From Algoriphagus sp. AGSA1 (lineage in GTDB: Bacteria; Bacteroidota; Bacteroidia; Cytophagales; Cyclobacteriaceae): DNA of 64,000 nt. The stretch is taken from the NCBI RefSeq assembly GCF_021390545.1, contig NZ_JAJUWR010000017.1, positions 79,412 to 143,411 on the forward strand, written 5' to 3'. The notes below the pieces were generated by a model. It ran no database searches, was not told the origin of the DNA, and worked only from the letters and a program-made list of their open reading frames with translations. The position numbers and the translations under genes are program-made. Shown here in pieces: positions 43,979 through 54,350 of this stretch (position 1 is its first letter; every line of letters starts with the position of its first letter).

Positions 43979-46285
43979 ATGCTTCTAGCTATACTTTCAG
44001 GTTTCATTGTAGCTGCGTTAATGCCTTTACTCAGCAAACTGATCAAGGGCAAAGGTTCTATATTGATGCCTTTTCTCCCGCTTTTACTATTCGTATATTT
44101 TCTTCAATACCTGCCCAAGGTAAGCAAAGGGGAGGCAATTAACCTGATATACCAATGGGTTCCCAGCACAGGGATTAATCTGGCTTTCCACCTCGATGGT
44201 TTGGCCTTACTTTTTGTTTTAATGATTACGGGGATAGGAGCTTTGGTTTTCTTTTACACCTACAGCTACCTCAAAGGACATGTGTACCTTGATAGATTCT
44301 ATGGATACCTCAGCATGTTTATGGCTTCTATGCTCGGATTGGTGCTATCAGATAATATAATCACACTCTTTATTTTCTGGGAACTTACCAGTATCAGCTC
44401 TTTCTTTCTAATAGGGTTCAACAATGAAGATCCCAAATCCAGGAAATCTGCCCTTCTGGCATTAAGTATCACTGGAATGGGGGGATTATTTCTTTTGGCC
44501 GGTATGATTGTACTGGGAACGGTCGGAGGATCGTATTCTTTTCAGGAGTTGCTGACCCAGCGTAGTCTGATCATAGGTCATAGTAGCTACGGATGGATAA
44601 TAGGCCTACTCTTTCTGGGCGCTTTTACCAAATCCGCCCAATTTCCTTTTCACTTTTGGCTTCCAGGAGCAATGAAGGCACCCACCCCTGTGAGCACTTA
44701 TCTTCACTCCGCTACGATGGTCAAGGCTGGGATTTATCTGCTGGCACGGTTCACACCCCTGCTCGGAAGTACACCTTCGTGGAACACTACCCTGATCATT
44801 GTTGGGGCTGTGACCATGGTATATGCCGCAGTTCACTCGGTCTTCCGAATAGACATGAAGGGTATTTTGGCGTACTCCACCATTGCAGCCTTAGGCATCT
44901 TGGTCTTCCTGATCGGTCTGGGTACAGAGGAGGCGCTACTGGCAGCTTCTGTCTTCATTCTGGTGCATGCCTTGTACAAGGCCACGCTCTTTTTGGTCAC
45001 GGGGATAATTGATCACGAGACAGGGACACGGGATGTCACTGTGTTGGGGGGATTACGGAAAGTTTTGATGCCCGTAGCTATAGCCGCAGGTCTGGCAGCT
45101 CTAGCGAATGCGGGGACTCCGCCATTTCTTGGCTTTATTGGGAAAGATCTGATTTATGAAGCTACGCTTCATTTTGGTGACTGGGGATACTTACTCACCG
45201 CGGCAGCTATTTTGACCAATGTCTGTCTTCTATGTGCCGGATTGCTAGCCGGCTACAAACCCTTTGCGGGGAGTCTCCCATCACAGTTTGAGAAAGTCCA
45301 CCTTCCCCATCCTACCATGTGGATCCCCCCTTTGATCTTGGCTGCTCTGGGATTAATCTTTGGGGTCTCCCCTGGGCTTATAGAGCGGAGCTTGATCCTT
45401 CCGGTATTCAGCAGTATATCCGGAAGTGCCACTGAGATGCATATTCAGTTATGGCATGGATTTAACCTGATCTTGGGGCTGAGTGTATTGACACTCACAC
45501 TAGGTGTAATACTCTATTGGCTTCTCAGGCCTTCAGAACGCCTTCTTGGTACTACTTTGAAGTTTGAAAGAATAAGCCCTCAGTCTCTTGCCAATCTTTT
45601 TGGTGGGCTGTTCAATAAGTTTGCGGGATTATGGACTGGTTTTTTCCAGAATGGTTATTTGAGGAATTACGTCATCACCATCTTGGGCTTTCTTACCATC
45701 CTATTAGGCCTTAGGCTTTATCAGGGTGTCAGCCTGGTCATCGACGCTTCGAAACTTACCGAGGTGACCATCTATGAGGTGATCGTGGTGATGATCATGT
45801 TCGCCTCTATTATTTTCACGGTATTTTCCAGATCCCGGCTGGTAGCTGTGGCTTCCCTGGGTGTAATAGGCTATTCCATCTGTCTGATTTTCTTGTTTTA
45901 CTCCGCACCGGATTTGGCGATGACGCAGTTTTCCATTGATACGTTGACTGTGATCTTGTTTGTATTGGTGATTTATAATTTGCCTAGGTACAACACCTTC
46001 TCCAATTGGAAAATACGACTGAGAGACGGGGTGCTCTCTGTCTTCTTTGGTACGTTGATCGCAGTGCTTACACTTGAAGTATTATCAGAGCCACTGAATA
46101 GGGAAACTTCTATATTCTACGCCGAAAGCGCCTATCTATTGGCCAAAGGAAAAAATGTAGTCAACGTAATCCTGGTTGATTTTAGGGGATTTGATACCAT
46201 GGTGGAAATCACCGTGCTGGTCATTGCCGCAATAGGGGTGTTTAGTTTGTTGAAATTAAGGCTGAAAAGTATAGAAAAGGAATAG
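43979..46285 (+). CDS. mrpA: Mrp Na+/H+ antiporter subunit A
   Basis: A 768-residue, NuoL-like proton-channel subunit with about 20 helices. The conserved core includes LFIFWELTSISSFFLIGFNN, QFPFHFWLPGAMKAPTPVST and YLHSATMVKAGIYLLARFTP. The C-terminal part has the DUF4040/MbhE-type segment (LFYSAPDLAMTQFSIDTLTV) that replaces a separate subunit in A-type Mrp proteins. It is the largest subunit of the seven-part complex that exports Na+ (or K+) in exchange for protons in the inner membrane. The full set mrpA-G follows in one operon. Confidence 0.95.
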   Translation: MLLAILSGFIVAALMPLLSKLIKGKGSILMPFLPLLLFVYFLQYLPKVSKGEAINLIYQWVPSTGINLAFHLDGLALLFVLMITGIGALVFFYTYSYLKGHVYLDRFYGYLSMFMASMLGLVLSDNIITLFIFWELTSISSFFLIGFNNEDPKSRKSALLALSITGMGGLFLLAGMIVLGTVGGSYSFQELLTQRSLIIGHSSYGWIIGLLFLGAFTKSAQFPFHFWLPGAMKAPTPVSTYLHSATMVKAGIYLLARFTPLLGSTPSWNTTLIIVGAVTMVYAAVHSVFRIDMKGILAYSTIAALGILVFLIGLGTEEALLAASVFILVHALYKATLFLVTGIIDHETGTRDVTVLGGLRKVLMPVAIAAGLAALANAGTPPFLGFIGKDLIYEATLHFGDWGYLLTAAAILTNVCLLCAGLLAGYKPFAGSLPSQFEKVHLPHPTMWIPPLILAALGLIFGVSPGLIERSLILPVFSSISGSATEMHIQLWHGFNLILGLSVLTLTLGVILYWLLRPSERLLGTTLKFERISPQSLANLFGGLFNKFAGLWTGFFQNGYLRNYVITILGFLTILLGLRLYQGVSLVIDASKLTEVTIYEVIVVMIMFASIIFTVFSRSRLVAVASLGVIGYSICLIFLFYSAPDLAMTQFSIDTLTVILFVLVIYNLPRYNTFSNWKIRLRDGVLSVFFGTLIAVLTLEVLSEPLNRETSIFYAESAYLLAKGKNVVNVILVDFRGFDTMVEITVLVIAAIGVFSLLKLRLKSIEKE

Positions 46286-46286
46286 T

Positions 46287-46697
46287 ATGAAATCAATTAT
46301 TTTCAAATCCGCATCCACTTATCTTTTACCACTTCTGGTATTATTCTCCGTGTTTATCCTGTTACGCGGGCATTATCTCCCAGGGGGTGGTTTTGTAGGA
46401 GGGCTGATTGCTTCCATTGCATTTGTCATCCATTCCTTTGCCAATGGGTTGGAGACCACCAAAAACCTAATCAAGTTTCATCCTGGTTTTCTCATGCCTA
46501 TTGGGCTAAGTATTGCATTGCTGAGCGGCATGTCACCTCTTTTTATAGGGGAGAGCTTTATGACTGGATTATGGTTTGAAGACCCCTTACCTGTTATAGG
46601 TATGGTAGGCTCAGCTTTGTTTTTTGATACCGGTGTTTATCTGGTGGTCATCGGAGTGACCTTGACTATTATTTTTACTATTTCGGAAACGCTATAA
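46287..46697 (+). CDS. mrpB: Mrp Na+/H+ antiporter subunit B
   Basis: A 136-residue protein with four helices and the MnhB-type start ([20 protein letters not shown], then [20 protein letters not shown]), of which [12 protein letters not shown] is the family signature. It is an inner-membrane part of the antiporter. It starts 2 nt after the mrpA stop and ends 2 nt before mrpC. Confidence 0.94.
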   Translation: MKSIIFKSASTYLLPLLVLFSVFILLRGHYLPGGGFVGGLIASIAFVIHSFANGLETTKNLIKFHPGFLMPIGLSIALLSGMSPLFIGESFMTGLWFEDPLPVIGMVGSALFFDTGVYLVVIGVTLTIIFTISETL

Positions 46698-46698
46698 T

Positions 46699-47055
46699 AT
46701 GGAATTGCTACTCGTTGTTTTGATAGGTTTGTTATACGCTGCGGGGATCTATATGATGCTGCGCAGGAGTATGGTCAAGCTGATCATAGGTTTGATTCTA
46801 CTCGGAAACGGAGCCAACATGCTTATTTTTCTATTGGGCAGGATAGTGAAGGGTAAGCCGCCAATCATTGATTCTGCATCCAAGATGCTTACCGAGGTCT
46901 ATGCGGATCCTGTGCCCCAGGCATTGATACTTACCGCCATTGTGATCAGTTTTGGATTGCAGTCCTTTGCCATCATTCTGGTCAAGCGAGCCTATAAAAT
47001 CACCAAGACAGATGATCTGGATGAATTGAATACAACAGACGAAGTTTATGAATAA
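46699..47055 (+). CDS. mrpC: Mrp Na+/H+ antiporter subunit C
   Basis: A 118-residue NuoK-like subunit with three helices: [40 protein letters not shown] with the GANML motif, and [20 protein letters not shown]. The [14 protein letters not shown] segment is the MrpC signature. It overlaps mrpD by 8 nt. Confidence 0.94.
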   Translation: MELLLVVLIGLLYAAGIYMMLRRSMVKLIIGLILLGNGANMLIFLLGRIVKGKPPIIDSASKMLTEVYADPVPQALILTAIVISFGLQSFAIILVKRAYKITKTDDLDELNTTDEVYE

Positions 47056-48571
47056 CCCATACATAGTATTACCTGTAATTTTCCAGCTTTTCTCAGCGAT
47101 CCTGCTGATGTTCTTTTGGTTTAGGGTAAATACCCAGCGGCTCATTGCCATTTGTTGCAGCCTTATCTCAGTGGGTATCTCTGTATGGATCCTAAGGGAG
47201 GTGCTCCTGCATGGCATACTGACCATGCAGGCCGGTGAATGGCAGGCACCCTTTGGGATTACCTTTGTGGCAGATGCGTTTTCTGCTACTATGGTGTTGT
47301 TGACGGCTATATCAGGGATGGGCGTAATAATATTTTCCGCAGGCGCTATCCGGAACGCACGCTTAAAATTCGGCTATTTCCCTATTCTGAATTTCCTCTT
47401 AATGGGTCTTAACGGAGCCTTTCTCACTGGGGATATTTTCAATTTATATGTTTGGTTTGAAATCATCATCATTGCCTCCTTTGTCTTGATTACCATTGGA
47501 GGAGAGAAGGCGCAGATAGAAGGTGCTATCAAATATGTGACGATGAATCTCCTAGCCTCTGCGATTTTCCTGACTGCTATTGCCATTCTCTATGGGATGG
47601 CCGGGAGTCTGAATATGGCAGACCTTTCAGGTCAGGTGGCACAGATCGAGAATAGGGGACTGGTCAATGTTGTGGCTATATTATTTCTGGTGGGCTTTGG
47701 GATCAAATCGGCTATATTCCCCCTGTACTTTTGGCTGCCAGCCTCCTACCATACTCCCCCACCTGCGATATCGGCCATTTTCGGAGGATTGCTGACCAAA
47801 GTGGGTGTGTATGCGCTGCTTAGAATCTTCACGCTGATCTTTATCCCGGACGAGTTTCTGAGCAATCTTTTGATTATCATGGCTGTTTTGACTATCCTCT
47901 CTGGAGGTTTGGGGGCTATCTTACAGGTCAATCTGCGGAAAATCTTCTCTTATCTTATCGTCTGCCACATCGGGTTTATGATCGCAGGTCTGGGGATTTA
48001 TACTGAAGTAGCACTGGTAGGGGCCATATGCTACTTAATCCATGATATTATCGTCAAAACCGATCTTTTCCTGGTTTCTGGGCTGATCTTCAAACTGAAG
48101 GGTACCCTGAACATCAATAAACTGGGAGGTATGTATAAAAAGTACCCGGCATTCTCTATCCTGATGGCTATTCCCTTATTTTCCCTGGTGGGTATCCCCC
48201 CACTTTCAGGATTTTGGGGAAAACTGTTCCTGATCCAGGGAGGGTATGCCGAAGGACAGCTTGTATTGATCGCATTTATATTGCTGGGAAGCTTCTTGAC
48301 GCTGTGGGTGGCAGCAAAGATATGGGCAGAGGTATTCTGGAAGGACTCTGAGGATCTTCCCCCGAAACTGACCGTTAAGTATTATAAAGAACTAAAGCCT
48401 TTCAAACAACGGGCCATGATTGCACCTATCATCTTATTGGCGGGAGTTTCCTTGTATATAGGATTCGGGGCAGAACATATCATCCTATTGAGCAAGCAAA
48501 TCGCAGCTGAGCTGATGGATCCCTCAGCTTATATTGAGGCAGTGTTGGGATCAAAACCGCTTACACCATGA
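47048..48571 (+). CDS. mrpD: Mrp Na+/H+ antiporter subunit D
   Basis: A 507-residue NuoM/N-like subunit with about 14 helices. Conserved blocks are [40 protein letters not shown] and [20 protein letters not shown], the last carrying a channel lysine. It forms the second proton-channel-like subunit. Its stop overlaps mrpE as ATGA. Confidence 0.95.
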   Translation: MNNPYIVLPVIFQLFSAILLMFFWFRVNTQRLIAICCSLISVGISVWILREVLLHGILTMQAGEWQAPFGITFVADAFSATMVLLTAISGMGVIIFSAGAIRNARLKFGYFPILNFLLMGLNGAFLTGDIFNLYVWFEIIIIASFVLITIGGEKAQIEGAIKYVTMNLLASAIFLTAIAILYGMAGSLNMADLSGQVAQIENRGLVNVVAILFLVGFGIKSAIFPLYFWLPASYHTPPPAISAIFGGLLTKVGVYALLRIFTLIFIPDEFLSNLLIIMAVLTILSGGLGAILQVNLRKIFSYLIVCHIGFMIAGLGIYTEVALVGAICYLIHDIIVKTDLFLVSGLIFKLKGTLNINKLGGMYKKYPAFSILMAIPLFSLVGIPPLSGFWGKLFLIQGGYAEGQLVLIAFILLGSFLTLWVAAKIWAEVFWKDSEDLPPKLTVKYYKELKPFKQRAMIAPIILLAGVSLYIGFGAEHIILLSKQIAAELMDPSAYIEAVLGSKPLTP

Positions 48572-49047
48572 TCAAGACCAAATTTCTAAGTAATCTTCTT
48601 CTTTCCTTGGTGTGGATAGCCATCACTGGAGCTTTCACGTTTGAGAACTTCCTGTTCGGCTTTGCACTGAGCTTTTTTCTGTTGTGGGTGACAGCCACGG
48701 ATCGCCGGGACAATAAATATTTCAACAGGATTCCCAAGCTGTTGGCTTTTGTGTTTTTCTTTCTGTATGAACTGATCAAAGCCAATATAGAGGTGGCGTA
48801 TGACGTGGTCACGCCAAAACACTATATGAAACCGGGAATTGTAAAAATACCTCTGGATGCAAAATCGGATCTGGAAATCACCTTGTTGGCCAATCTGATT
48901 TCCCTTACCCCGGGCACCTTGAGTCTGGATGTTTCTGATGACAGAAAAGTCCTGTACGTGCATGCCATGTATGTGAAAGATAGGGAGGACTTTGTAGCTG
49001 GTATTAAAAGCGGATTTGAAAGACGATTACTAGAGATAACCCGATGA
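48568..49047 (+). CDS. mrpE: Mrp Na+/H+ antiporter subunit E
   Basis: A 159-residue protein with two N-terminal helices (LLLSLVWIAITGAFTFENFL, FALSFFLLWVTA) and a cytosolic C-terminal domain. LANLISLTPGTLSLDVSDDR is the MrpE signature. It is needed for assembly or activity of the antiporter. Both ends overlap their neighbours as ATGA. Confidence 0.94.
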   Translation: MIKTKFLSNLLLSLVWIAITGAFTFENFLFGFALSFFLLWVTATDRRDNKYFNRIPKLLAFVFFFLYELIKANIEVAYDVVTPKHYMKPGIVKIPLDAKSDLEITLLANLISLTPGTLSLDVSDDRKVLYVHAMYVKDREDFVAGIKSGFERRLLEITR

Positions 49048-49319
49048 GCGTTTACGACTATTTATATTTTATTATTCTACCTGTTTTAGCGATAGGTATA
49101 TTCATTATTTTCATCAGGTTTTTGATGGGGCCCACCCTTTCAGATCGGGTTGTCGCGTTGGACTTATTGCTGACTACCGGGATCGGAGTCATTGCGGTAT
49201 ATAGTGTAGTGACCAATCAGCCGGCCTTCCTTGATATCGCCATGATCATGGCCTTAATTGCCTTTCTGGGTACGGTGGCCTTTGCTTATTATCTGGAAAA
49301 AAGAAAAAGAAATGACTGA
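49044..49319 (+). CDS. mrpF: Mrp Na+/H+ antiporter subunit F
   Basis: A 91-residue protein with three helices and the MrpF signature GPTLSDRVVALDLLLTTGIG. The last charged residues (YLEKRKRND) point to the cytoplasm. It starts in the stop of mrpE (ATGA) and its end overlaps mrpG by 8 nt. Confidence 0.93.
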   Translation: MSVYDYLYFIILPVLAIGIFIIFIRFLMGPTLSDRVVALDLLLTTGIGVIAVYSVVTNQPAFLDIAMIMALIAFLGTVAFAYYLEKRKRND

Positions 49320-49695
49320 AATCATAGTTATCATACTCAGCTCACTGGGAGCACTGTTTATTTTGCTGGCTGCGGTGGGCATCGTGAAAATGCCTGACCT
49401 ATACCTGCGCATCTCAGTCACCACCAAAGCGGCGACACTTGGGATAGGATTGGTTTTGCTGGCCGCTGGAATCTATTTTGCGGATACCGCTATTCTTGTC
49501 AGAGTAATAGCTATTATCGTTTTTATGTTGCTTACGGCTCCTGTAGGCGCACACATGATCGGGCGCGCATCCTATTTTACCGGAGTGAAAATGTGGGACA
49601 AATCCACTATAGACGAACTAGAGGGCCAGTACGAGCAGAAGTCCCATAAGTTAAGAAGCGGGGAAGAGGAGAAGACAGGTGAAGTTACTGACTGA
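49312..49695 (+). CDS. mrpG: Mrp Na+/H+ antiporter subunit G
   Basis: A 127-residue protein with three helices and the signature GIVKMPDLYLRISVTTKAAT. It ends with a charged tail of about 25 residues (QYEQKSHKLRSGEEEKTGEV). ATG 49312 gives the usual start MTEIIVIILSSLGAL; the frame is open further upstream but that stretch lies inside mrpF. It completes the seven-gene operon. Confidence 0.93.
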   Translation: MTEIIVIILSSLGALFILLAAVGIVKMPDLYLRISVTTKAATLGIGLVLLAAGIYFADTAILVRVIAIIVFMLLTAPVGAHMIGRASYFTGVKMWDKSTIDELEGQYEQKSHKLRSGEEEKTGEVTD

Positions 49696-49780
49696 GATCC
49701 TTTCTACCCAGATTTGTATTGTGGGTTATCTGGGGCAAAGCCCTCATGATCGGGTATAGGAGGTCTAAGAGGTGCCGGAG

Positions 49781-50305
49781 CTATTGCTCTCCCCGGATAT
49801 TTACATACTGGAAAATATCCCCTACAGTAGAATTTTTGACAAAAGCTTTTTTCAAAATAGCCTCAGGGAAATAACCGGCTTTTTCCAGCACATTCATGGA
49901 CTGCCCGTTGAAATCATAGACCTGTGCGAATATGCGTTCAATATCAAATTTCTCAAAAATATATCTAGTATATAGTTTTACCGCTTCAGTCGCAATTCCT
50001 TTTCCCCAATAAGGTTCTCCCACCCAGAAGCCCAATTCCATATTTGTACGGAGCTCGTCTTTTCCTCTTTCAGATCCTATGGCCCCTGCGAGTCTGCCTT
50101 CAAATTCTATTGCGAAGTTTTGAGGGGGATTGTATTTTTGATTATGTTCAATCCAGTGACGCGCATCATGGATAGTATAAGGTTGCGGATAGCTGTCTTT
50201 CAGATTCATCGCAATCTTGGGATTATTCGCCAAAGGATAGAGTTGGTGAAAATGAGCCTCATTCCAGGTCACTAATCTTATTTCTCTTTCTCCTGTGATG
50301 ATCAT
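49781..50305 (-). CDS. GNAT-family N-acetyltransferase (RimJ/RimL-like)
   Basis: A 174-residue protein with GNAT motifs: the start EREIRLVTWNEAHFHQLYPL, the acetyl-CoA binding block LGFWVGEPYWGKGIATEAVK (Q/R-x-x-G-x-G/A type, here GKGIA) and the C-terminal IFAQVYDFNGQSMNVLEKAG. It is closest to the group that acetylates ribosomal-protein N-termini or small molecules, but the acceptor cannot be told. It is 84 nt downstream of prfA on the same strand and may share its transcript. Confidence 0.88.
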   Translation of the reverse strand: MIITGEREIRLVTWNEAHFHQLYPLANNPKIAMNLKDSYPQPYTIHDARHWIEHNQKYNPPQNFAIEFEGRLAGAIGSERGKDELRTNMELGFWVGEPYWGKGIATEAVKLYTRYIFEKFDIERIFAQVYDFNGQSMNVLEKAGYFPEAILKKAFVKNSTVGDIFQYVNIRGEQ

Positions 50306-50389
50306 AAAAGTCTGATGGTTAATTCTTCAAGATAATAGGCTAAACGCAGAATCAATAAAATTCGCAAGGAAATTATGCAAATCTCCAGC

Positions 50390-51469
50390 CTAATCTTCTA
50401 AGCCGCTGTTATTCATCCTGTCAAGATTTTCGGCAAATCTCAGAGCGGATATAAAGTCCTCAATATGCCCATCCATTACCTCGGGCAGATTGTACACAGT
50501 TTTATTGATCCTATGGTCTGTTACCCTGGATTGGGGATAATTGTAGGTTCTGATCTTATCTGACCTGTCTCCAGAACCCACCATAGACTTCCGCTGCGCA
50601 CCCACCGCATCGTTATGTTTGGCCAGTTCTATTTCATAAAGCCGGGATCTGAGGACTTTCAGCGCTTTTTCAAAGTTCTTTATCTGGGATTTTTCATCCT
50701 GACAGGTTACCACGAGGCCTGTTGGCTCGTGAGTCAAACGCACTGCGGAGTAAGTGGTATTTACGGATTGTCCACCTGGGCCAGAGGAACAATAGGTGTC
50801 CTTTCTTACATCATTCATGTCGATATTCACTTCTACTTCATCCATCTCCGGCAGTACGGCCACAGAGGCTGCAGATGTGTGGACACGGCCTTGGGATTCC
50901 GTGGCAGGTACCCGCTGCACCCGATGCACACCGGACTCATACTTCATCCTTCCATATACATCGTCCCCTCCGGATATGGTAGCGATTATTTCTTTGTAAC
51001 CACCCGCAGAGCCAAAGGTCAAATCCAACACAGTGAGTTTTAAATTCTGCATTTCGCAGAAACGCTCGTACATGCGGAACAGATCCCCCGCAAAAATCGA
51101 TGCTTCATCACCACCTGCCCCTCCCCTGATCTCTAGGATACAATCTTTCGCATCGTTGGGATCCTTAGGGATTAAAAGTTGCTTCAGATCATTCTCAAGC
51201 TGCTCCTTTTTAGGCCGAAGTTCGTCAAGTTCTGCTTTAGCCATTTCCCTGAAATCCGGATCTTTTTCCTTATCCAACAATTCCTTGGAACTGGAAATAT
51301 TTTGAAGGACTAAATTATACTCATCATACACTGCTACAATTTTCTCAAGATCCTTGTATTCTTTGGTCAGCTTGGCATATTTGCTCATGTCAGCCATGGA
51401 TTCCGGTAGTACGATTAGTTGTCCTACTTCTTCGAAACGTTCTTTAATTGATTGTAATTTGTCCAGCAT
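50390..51469 (-). CDS. prfA: Peptide chain release factor 1
   Basis: A 359-residue protein with the RF1 layout. The stop-codon reading motif is PAT at residues 188-190 (VQRVPATESQGRVHTSA), which marks RF1 and not RF2, and the peptidyl-hydrolysis motif is GGQ at 232-234 (CSSGPGGQSVNTTYS). It ends translation at UAA and UAG in the cytoplasm. The length is normal. hemK/prmC is not adjacent. Confidence 0.97.
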   Translation of the reverse strand: MLDKLQSIKERFEEVGQLIVLPESMADMSKYAKLTKEYKDLEKIVAVYDEYNLVLQNISSSKELLDKEKDPDFREMAKAELDELRPKKEQLENDLKQLLIPKDPNDAKDCILEIRGGAGGDEASIFAGDLFRMYERFCEMQNLKLTVLDLTFGSAGGYKEIIATISGGDDVYGRMKYESGVHRVQRVPATESQGRVHTSAASVAVLPEMDEVEVNIDMNDVRKDTYCSSGPGGQSVNTTYSAVRLTHEPTGLVVTCQDEKSQIKNFEKALKVLRSRLYEIELAKHNDAVGAQRKSMVGSGDRSDKIRTYNYPQSRVTDHRINKTVYNLPEVMDGHIEDFISALRFAENLDRMNNSGLED

Positions 51470-51725
51470 AGTCTTGTGATAGCAGCCGCAAAAGTAGTTA
51501 TTTTTCTTTGGACTAGTGGTGGGCTCCCCAGGCTCTGGTTGATGAAAGAGGGCTTAGTTTTTGGTGCAGAACCTTGAAACTGCACCTATGTGTTTTTCAG
51601 GAAATATAGGAGGTTACTTCTATGCGGTTTTTGGTGTACTGCGGATAGACCTAATTTCTAATTGCACCGCTATGCGCCGGGCTTAGCTGCGTCCTATCAT
51701 TTTTTTCACCCCATAGAGAATTTTT

Positions 51726-51744
51726 ATTTATAATCAATCTAAAT
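51726..51744. promoter_or_regulatory. Fur-like box 1
   Basis: ATTTATAATCAATCTAAAT is a 9-1-9 imperfect palindrome (7 of 9 pairs), extending to TTTATTTATAAT and AATCTAAATAAA arms with 10 of 12 pairs. The geometry matches the 19-bp boxes bound by the iron regulator Fur. It lies upstream of a siderophore-type receptor. Confidence 0.55.
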
Positions 51745-51783
51745 AAACTTGAATCTGGAAGGATTATCATTTACTTTGCTATT

Positions 51784-51802
51784 ATTTTTAATTAATCTAA
51801 AT
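51784..51802. promoter_or_regulatory. Fur-like box 2
   Basis: ATTTTTAATTAATCTAAAT repeats the layout of box 1 with an identical right half (AATCTAAAT) and a left half differing at one base. The two centres are 58 bp apart. Confidence 0.5.
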
Positions 51803-51982
51803 ATAATTAATGATGGTTTCAAAATCACTGTCCAAACCCCTTTGCCGCAGAGGGGTAAGCTTAGCTGGATATCATCCTGTCAGACCTTCCTCAGTAGCTT
51901 TTGTCCCAATGGTCAAGAATCTGCATGCAATCGCACAAAAATTCCAAACATCAATTATTCAACTAACCTTAAACACAGAAAA

Positions 51983-54346
51983 ATGGTAGATAAACTTTAC
52001 GCAACAACCAGCTTTCGAAAATCTCTCGGACTATTCATCCTCATATGCACAGGCTTTGCATTCCTTCAGACTACACAAGCCCAACAGCAGAACTCTAGGA
52101 TACAAGGAAGAATCCTCAACGAATCCGGTCAAGCCATTCCTTTTGCGAATGTGATTCTCAAAGGCCGAAACAAAGGAGTTCTGACGGATGAAGAGGGTTT
52201 TTTCTCCATCGACGGCCTCTCCTCTGGAGATTATCTTCTGGTGGTTTCCCATTTGGGATTCGCTATCCGGGAAATACAAGTAAAACTATCTGCTCGACAG
52301 ACACTGAAAATCCCTGATATCAAACTCCGGGAAAACGGCAGCGACTTGCAGGAATTTACCATAACAGACTCCAAGGTCAATCCAATGGCAAATAAAAGAA
52401 CGGACTATGTAGCGCGAATGCCGCTGGACAATCTGGAAAACCCGCAAGTATATAATGTCGTGACCAAAGAATTGATACAGGAGCAGGTGATAACAAATGT
52501 AGGAGAATCTCTCCGCAATGCTCCCGGGGTTGTTCCTGTTACCTACCCTTCCGGTGGATTTGGCACCACATTCAGGGGATTCAACATTGGAATCAATGCC
52601 CGCAACGGAATGGAGACCACTACCGGCCGTTCCAGTGTGGATATTGCTAATGTAGAGCGCATAGAAGTATTAAAAGGACCTTCAGGAACCTTATTTGGGG
52701 GGAACGTTTCCTCTTTTGGCGGAGTGGTCAACTTGGTAACCAAAAAGCCTGAAGAAACAAAAAAGACTGAGGTTTCCTATACAGCAGGGAGCTATAACCT
52801 CCACCGGATTACGGCAGACATCAATACGCCATTAAACAAGGACAACACGGTCTTGTTCCGGCTAAACGCAGCAGTGCATAAAGAAAAGAGCTTTCTGGAT
52901 TACGGATTTTACGACGCTTATTTGATTTCTCCCAGCCTGCTGTATAAAGCATCAGAGCGTTTGACGTTTACGCTCGACGCGGAGCTTCTAAATGTCAACA
53001 GTACAAGAAATCTGTATAGCAGATACGCTCCCCAATCAGCGATCACCAGCCCCGAAGATTTAAGGCTGGACTACCGAAAGTCCTTGTTCCATCATGATGC
53101 GGATGCGGAAACCTCCTCAACAAAAATATTCGCAGAGGCTAAATACCGACTTACCGATAACTGGACCTCCACTACCTTAATCTCATTTGTAGGTGAAGAT
53201 GTGGATCATAGCTATCAGTATTACGCCACCTGGTTATCGCCTACCGTTACCGTCAGAAATTCAGGAAACTGGAATTCCATTTACAACAACTATACGAACA
53301 TACAGGAAAATATCAACGGAGAATTTGCAACAGGGAATATCAGACATAAAGTGCTTATTGGCGCCGGCTACAGACTCTTCCAGAGTAGAAGTGAATCAGG
53401 ATCTACAAATAATATAGACACGGTAGATGTCACCAAGGATTTTCTTCCTTTGAGAAGGCAAGCTATAGATCCTCTCCTTGTATCCGGACATTGGCCCGGC
53501 TGGAATACTGTCAATACCCATACACTGAGTGGCTATGCTACAGATGTCATCGCCTGGACGGATAGATTATCGACCATGCTGAGTCTGCGGGTAGATTATT
53601 TTGATCGGAAAGAGCAGGGAGGAGCGGAAGGTTTCCAGCAGACAGCCCTTTCTCCTAAGTTGGGAGTTGTTTACCAAGTGGTGAAAGATCAGGTCTCCGT
53701 GTTTGGAAACTATATGAATGGATTCCAAAACCAAGCACCAAGGATGCAGCCCGATGGCTCACAATTGGTTTTGGATCCGGTCTATGCGGTGCAGTCAGAG
53801 GGAGGTATAAAAGCAGAGGTCTTTGATAAAAGACTGAGTGCCACATTTAGCTATTATCATATTTCCATTGATAATGCTATCCGTACGAATACCGACGGCT
53901 TCGCTCTCCAAGACGGGGAACAAGTCAGCAAAGGATTTGACATAGAACTAATCGCCAACCCGATTCCCGGGCTGAATGTAATCGCAGGTTACGCTTACAA
54001 TGATAACAGGATCGTAAAAACCTCAGACGAAGCCATAGAAGGCAACAAAGCTACTGATGCCCCTGAAAATATGGTGAATTTTTGGGCTTCTTATACCCTA
54101 CAGCACATACTGAAAGGTCTTGGGGTTGGATTTGGAGGAAATCATGTGGGCAAAAGCTATATGTTCAGCGACAATATTTTCACCATTCCCGCATATACGG
54201 TTTTAAATGCCAGTGCATTTTATGATCAACCCAACTGGAGGGCAAGTGTAAAACTTAACAATCTGACCAATGAGAAGTATTGGACAATCTGGGGAGTTCC
54301 TCAGGCACCGACCAATTTTGCGGCAAACCTTACGTTAAGATTCTGA
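51983..54346 (+). CDS. TonB-dependent siderophore receptor
   Basis: A 787-residue protein. A signal peptide (SLGLFILICTGFAFLQTTQA) is followed by a carboxypeptidase-regulatory-like domain (RIQGRILNESGQAIPFANVI; ~40-115), then the plug (QVITNVGESLRNAPGVVPVT; EVLKGPSGTLFGGNVSSFGG) and a barrel ending PTNFAANLTLRF. NVERIEVLKGPSG and the C-terminal LNNLTNEKYW block are typical of ferric-siderophore receptors such as FhuA/FhuE types. Start 51983 is chosen because it gives a normal signal peptide; the upstream extension to 51749 does not. Two Fur-like boxes upstream suggest induction under low iron. The siderophore is unknown. Confidence 0.9.
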   Translation: MVDKLYATTSFRKSLGLFILICTGFAFLQTTQAQQQNSRIQGRILNESGQAIPFANVILKGRNKGVLTDEEGFFSIDGLSSGDYLLVVSHLGFAIREIQVKLSARQTLKIPDIKLRENGSDLQEFTITDSKVNPMANKRTDYVARMPLDNLENPQVYNVVTKELIQEQVITNVGESLRNAPGVVPVTYPSGGFGTTFRGFNIGINARNGMETTTGRSSVDIANVERIEVLKGPSGTLFGGNVSSFGGVVNLVTKKPEETKKTEVSYTAGSYNLHRITADINTPLNKDNTVLFRLNAAVHKEKSFLDYGFYDAYLISPSLLYKASERLTFTLDAELLNVNSTRNLYSRYAPQSAITSPEDLRLDYRKSLFHHDADAETSSTKIFAEAKYRLTDNWTSTTLISFVGEDVDHSYQYYATWLSPTVTVRNSGNWNSIYNNYTNIQENINGEFATGNIRHKVLIGAGYRLFQSRSESGSTNNIDTVDVTKDFLPLRRQAIDPLLVSGHWPGWNTVNTHTLSGYATDVIAWTDRLSTMLSLRVDYFDRKEQGGAEGFQQTALSPKLGVVYQVVKDQVSVFGNYMNGFQNQAPRMQPDGSQLVLDPVYAVQSEGGIKAEVFDKRLSATFSYYHISIDNAIRTNTDGFALQDGEQVSKGFDIELIANPIPGLNVIAGYAYNDNRIVKTSDEAIEGNKATDAPENMVNFWASYTLQHILKGLGVGFGGNHVGKSYMFSDNIFTIPAYTVLNASAFYDQPNWRASVKLNNLTNEKYWTIWGVPQAPTNFAANLTLRF

Positions 54347-54350
54347 TATG

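Larger units (their letters stand above)
51470..51982. other. Long leader region of the siderophore receptor
   Basis: These 513 nt hold a small hairpin (GGTGCAG at 51563 with CTGCACC at 51580), two Fur-like boxes (listed separately) and a long untranslated-looking stretch before the receptor ATG at 51983. A reading frame stays open from 51749 into the receptor, but it encodes an unlikely N-terminus (MNLEGLSFTLLLFLINLNII) ahead of the true signal peptide. I found no riboswitch that I recognise. Confidence 0.5.

Noticed and set aside
51749..51982. N-terminal extension of the siderophore receptor
   Set aside because: It encodes an unlikely sequence and covers the second Fur-like box; the signal peptide starts at 51983.
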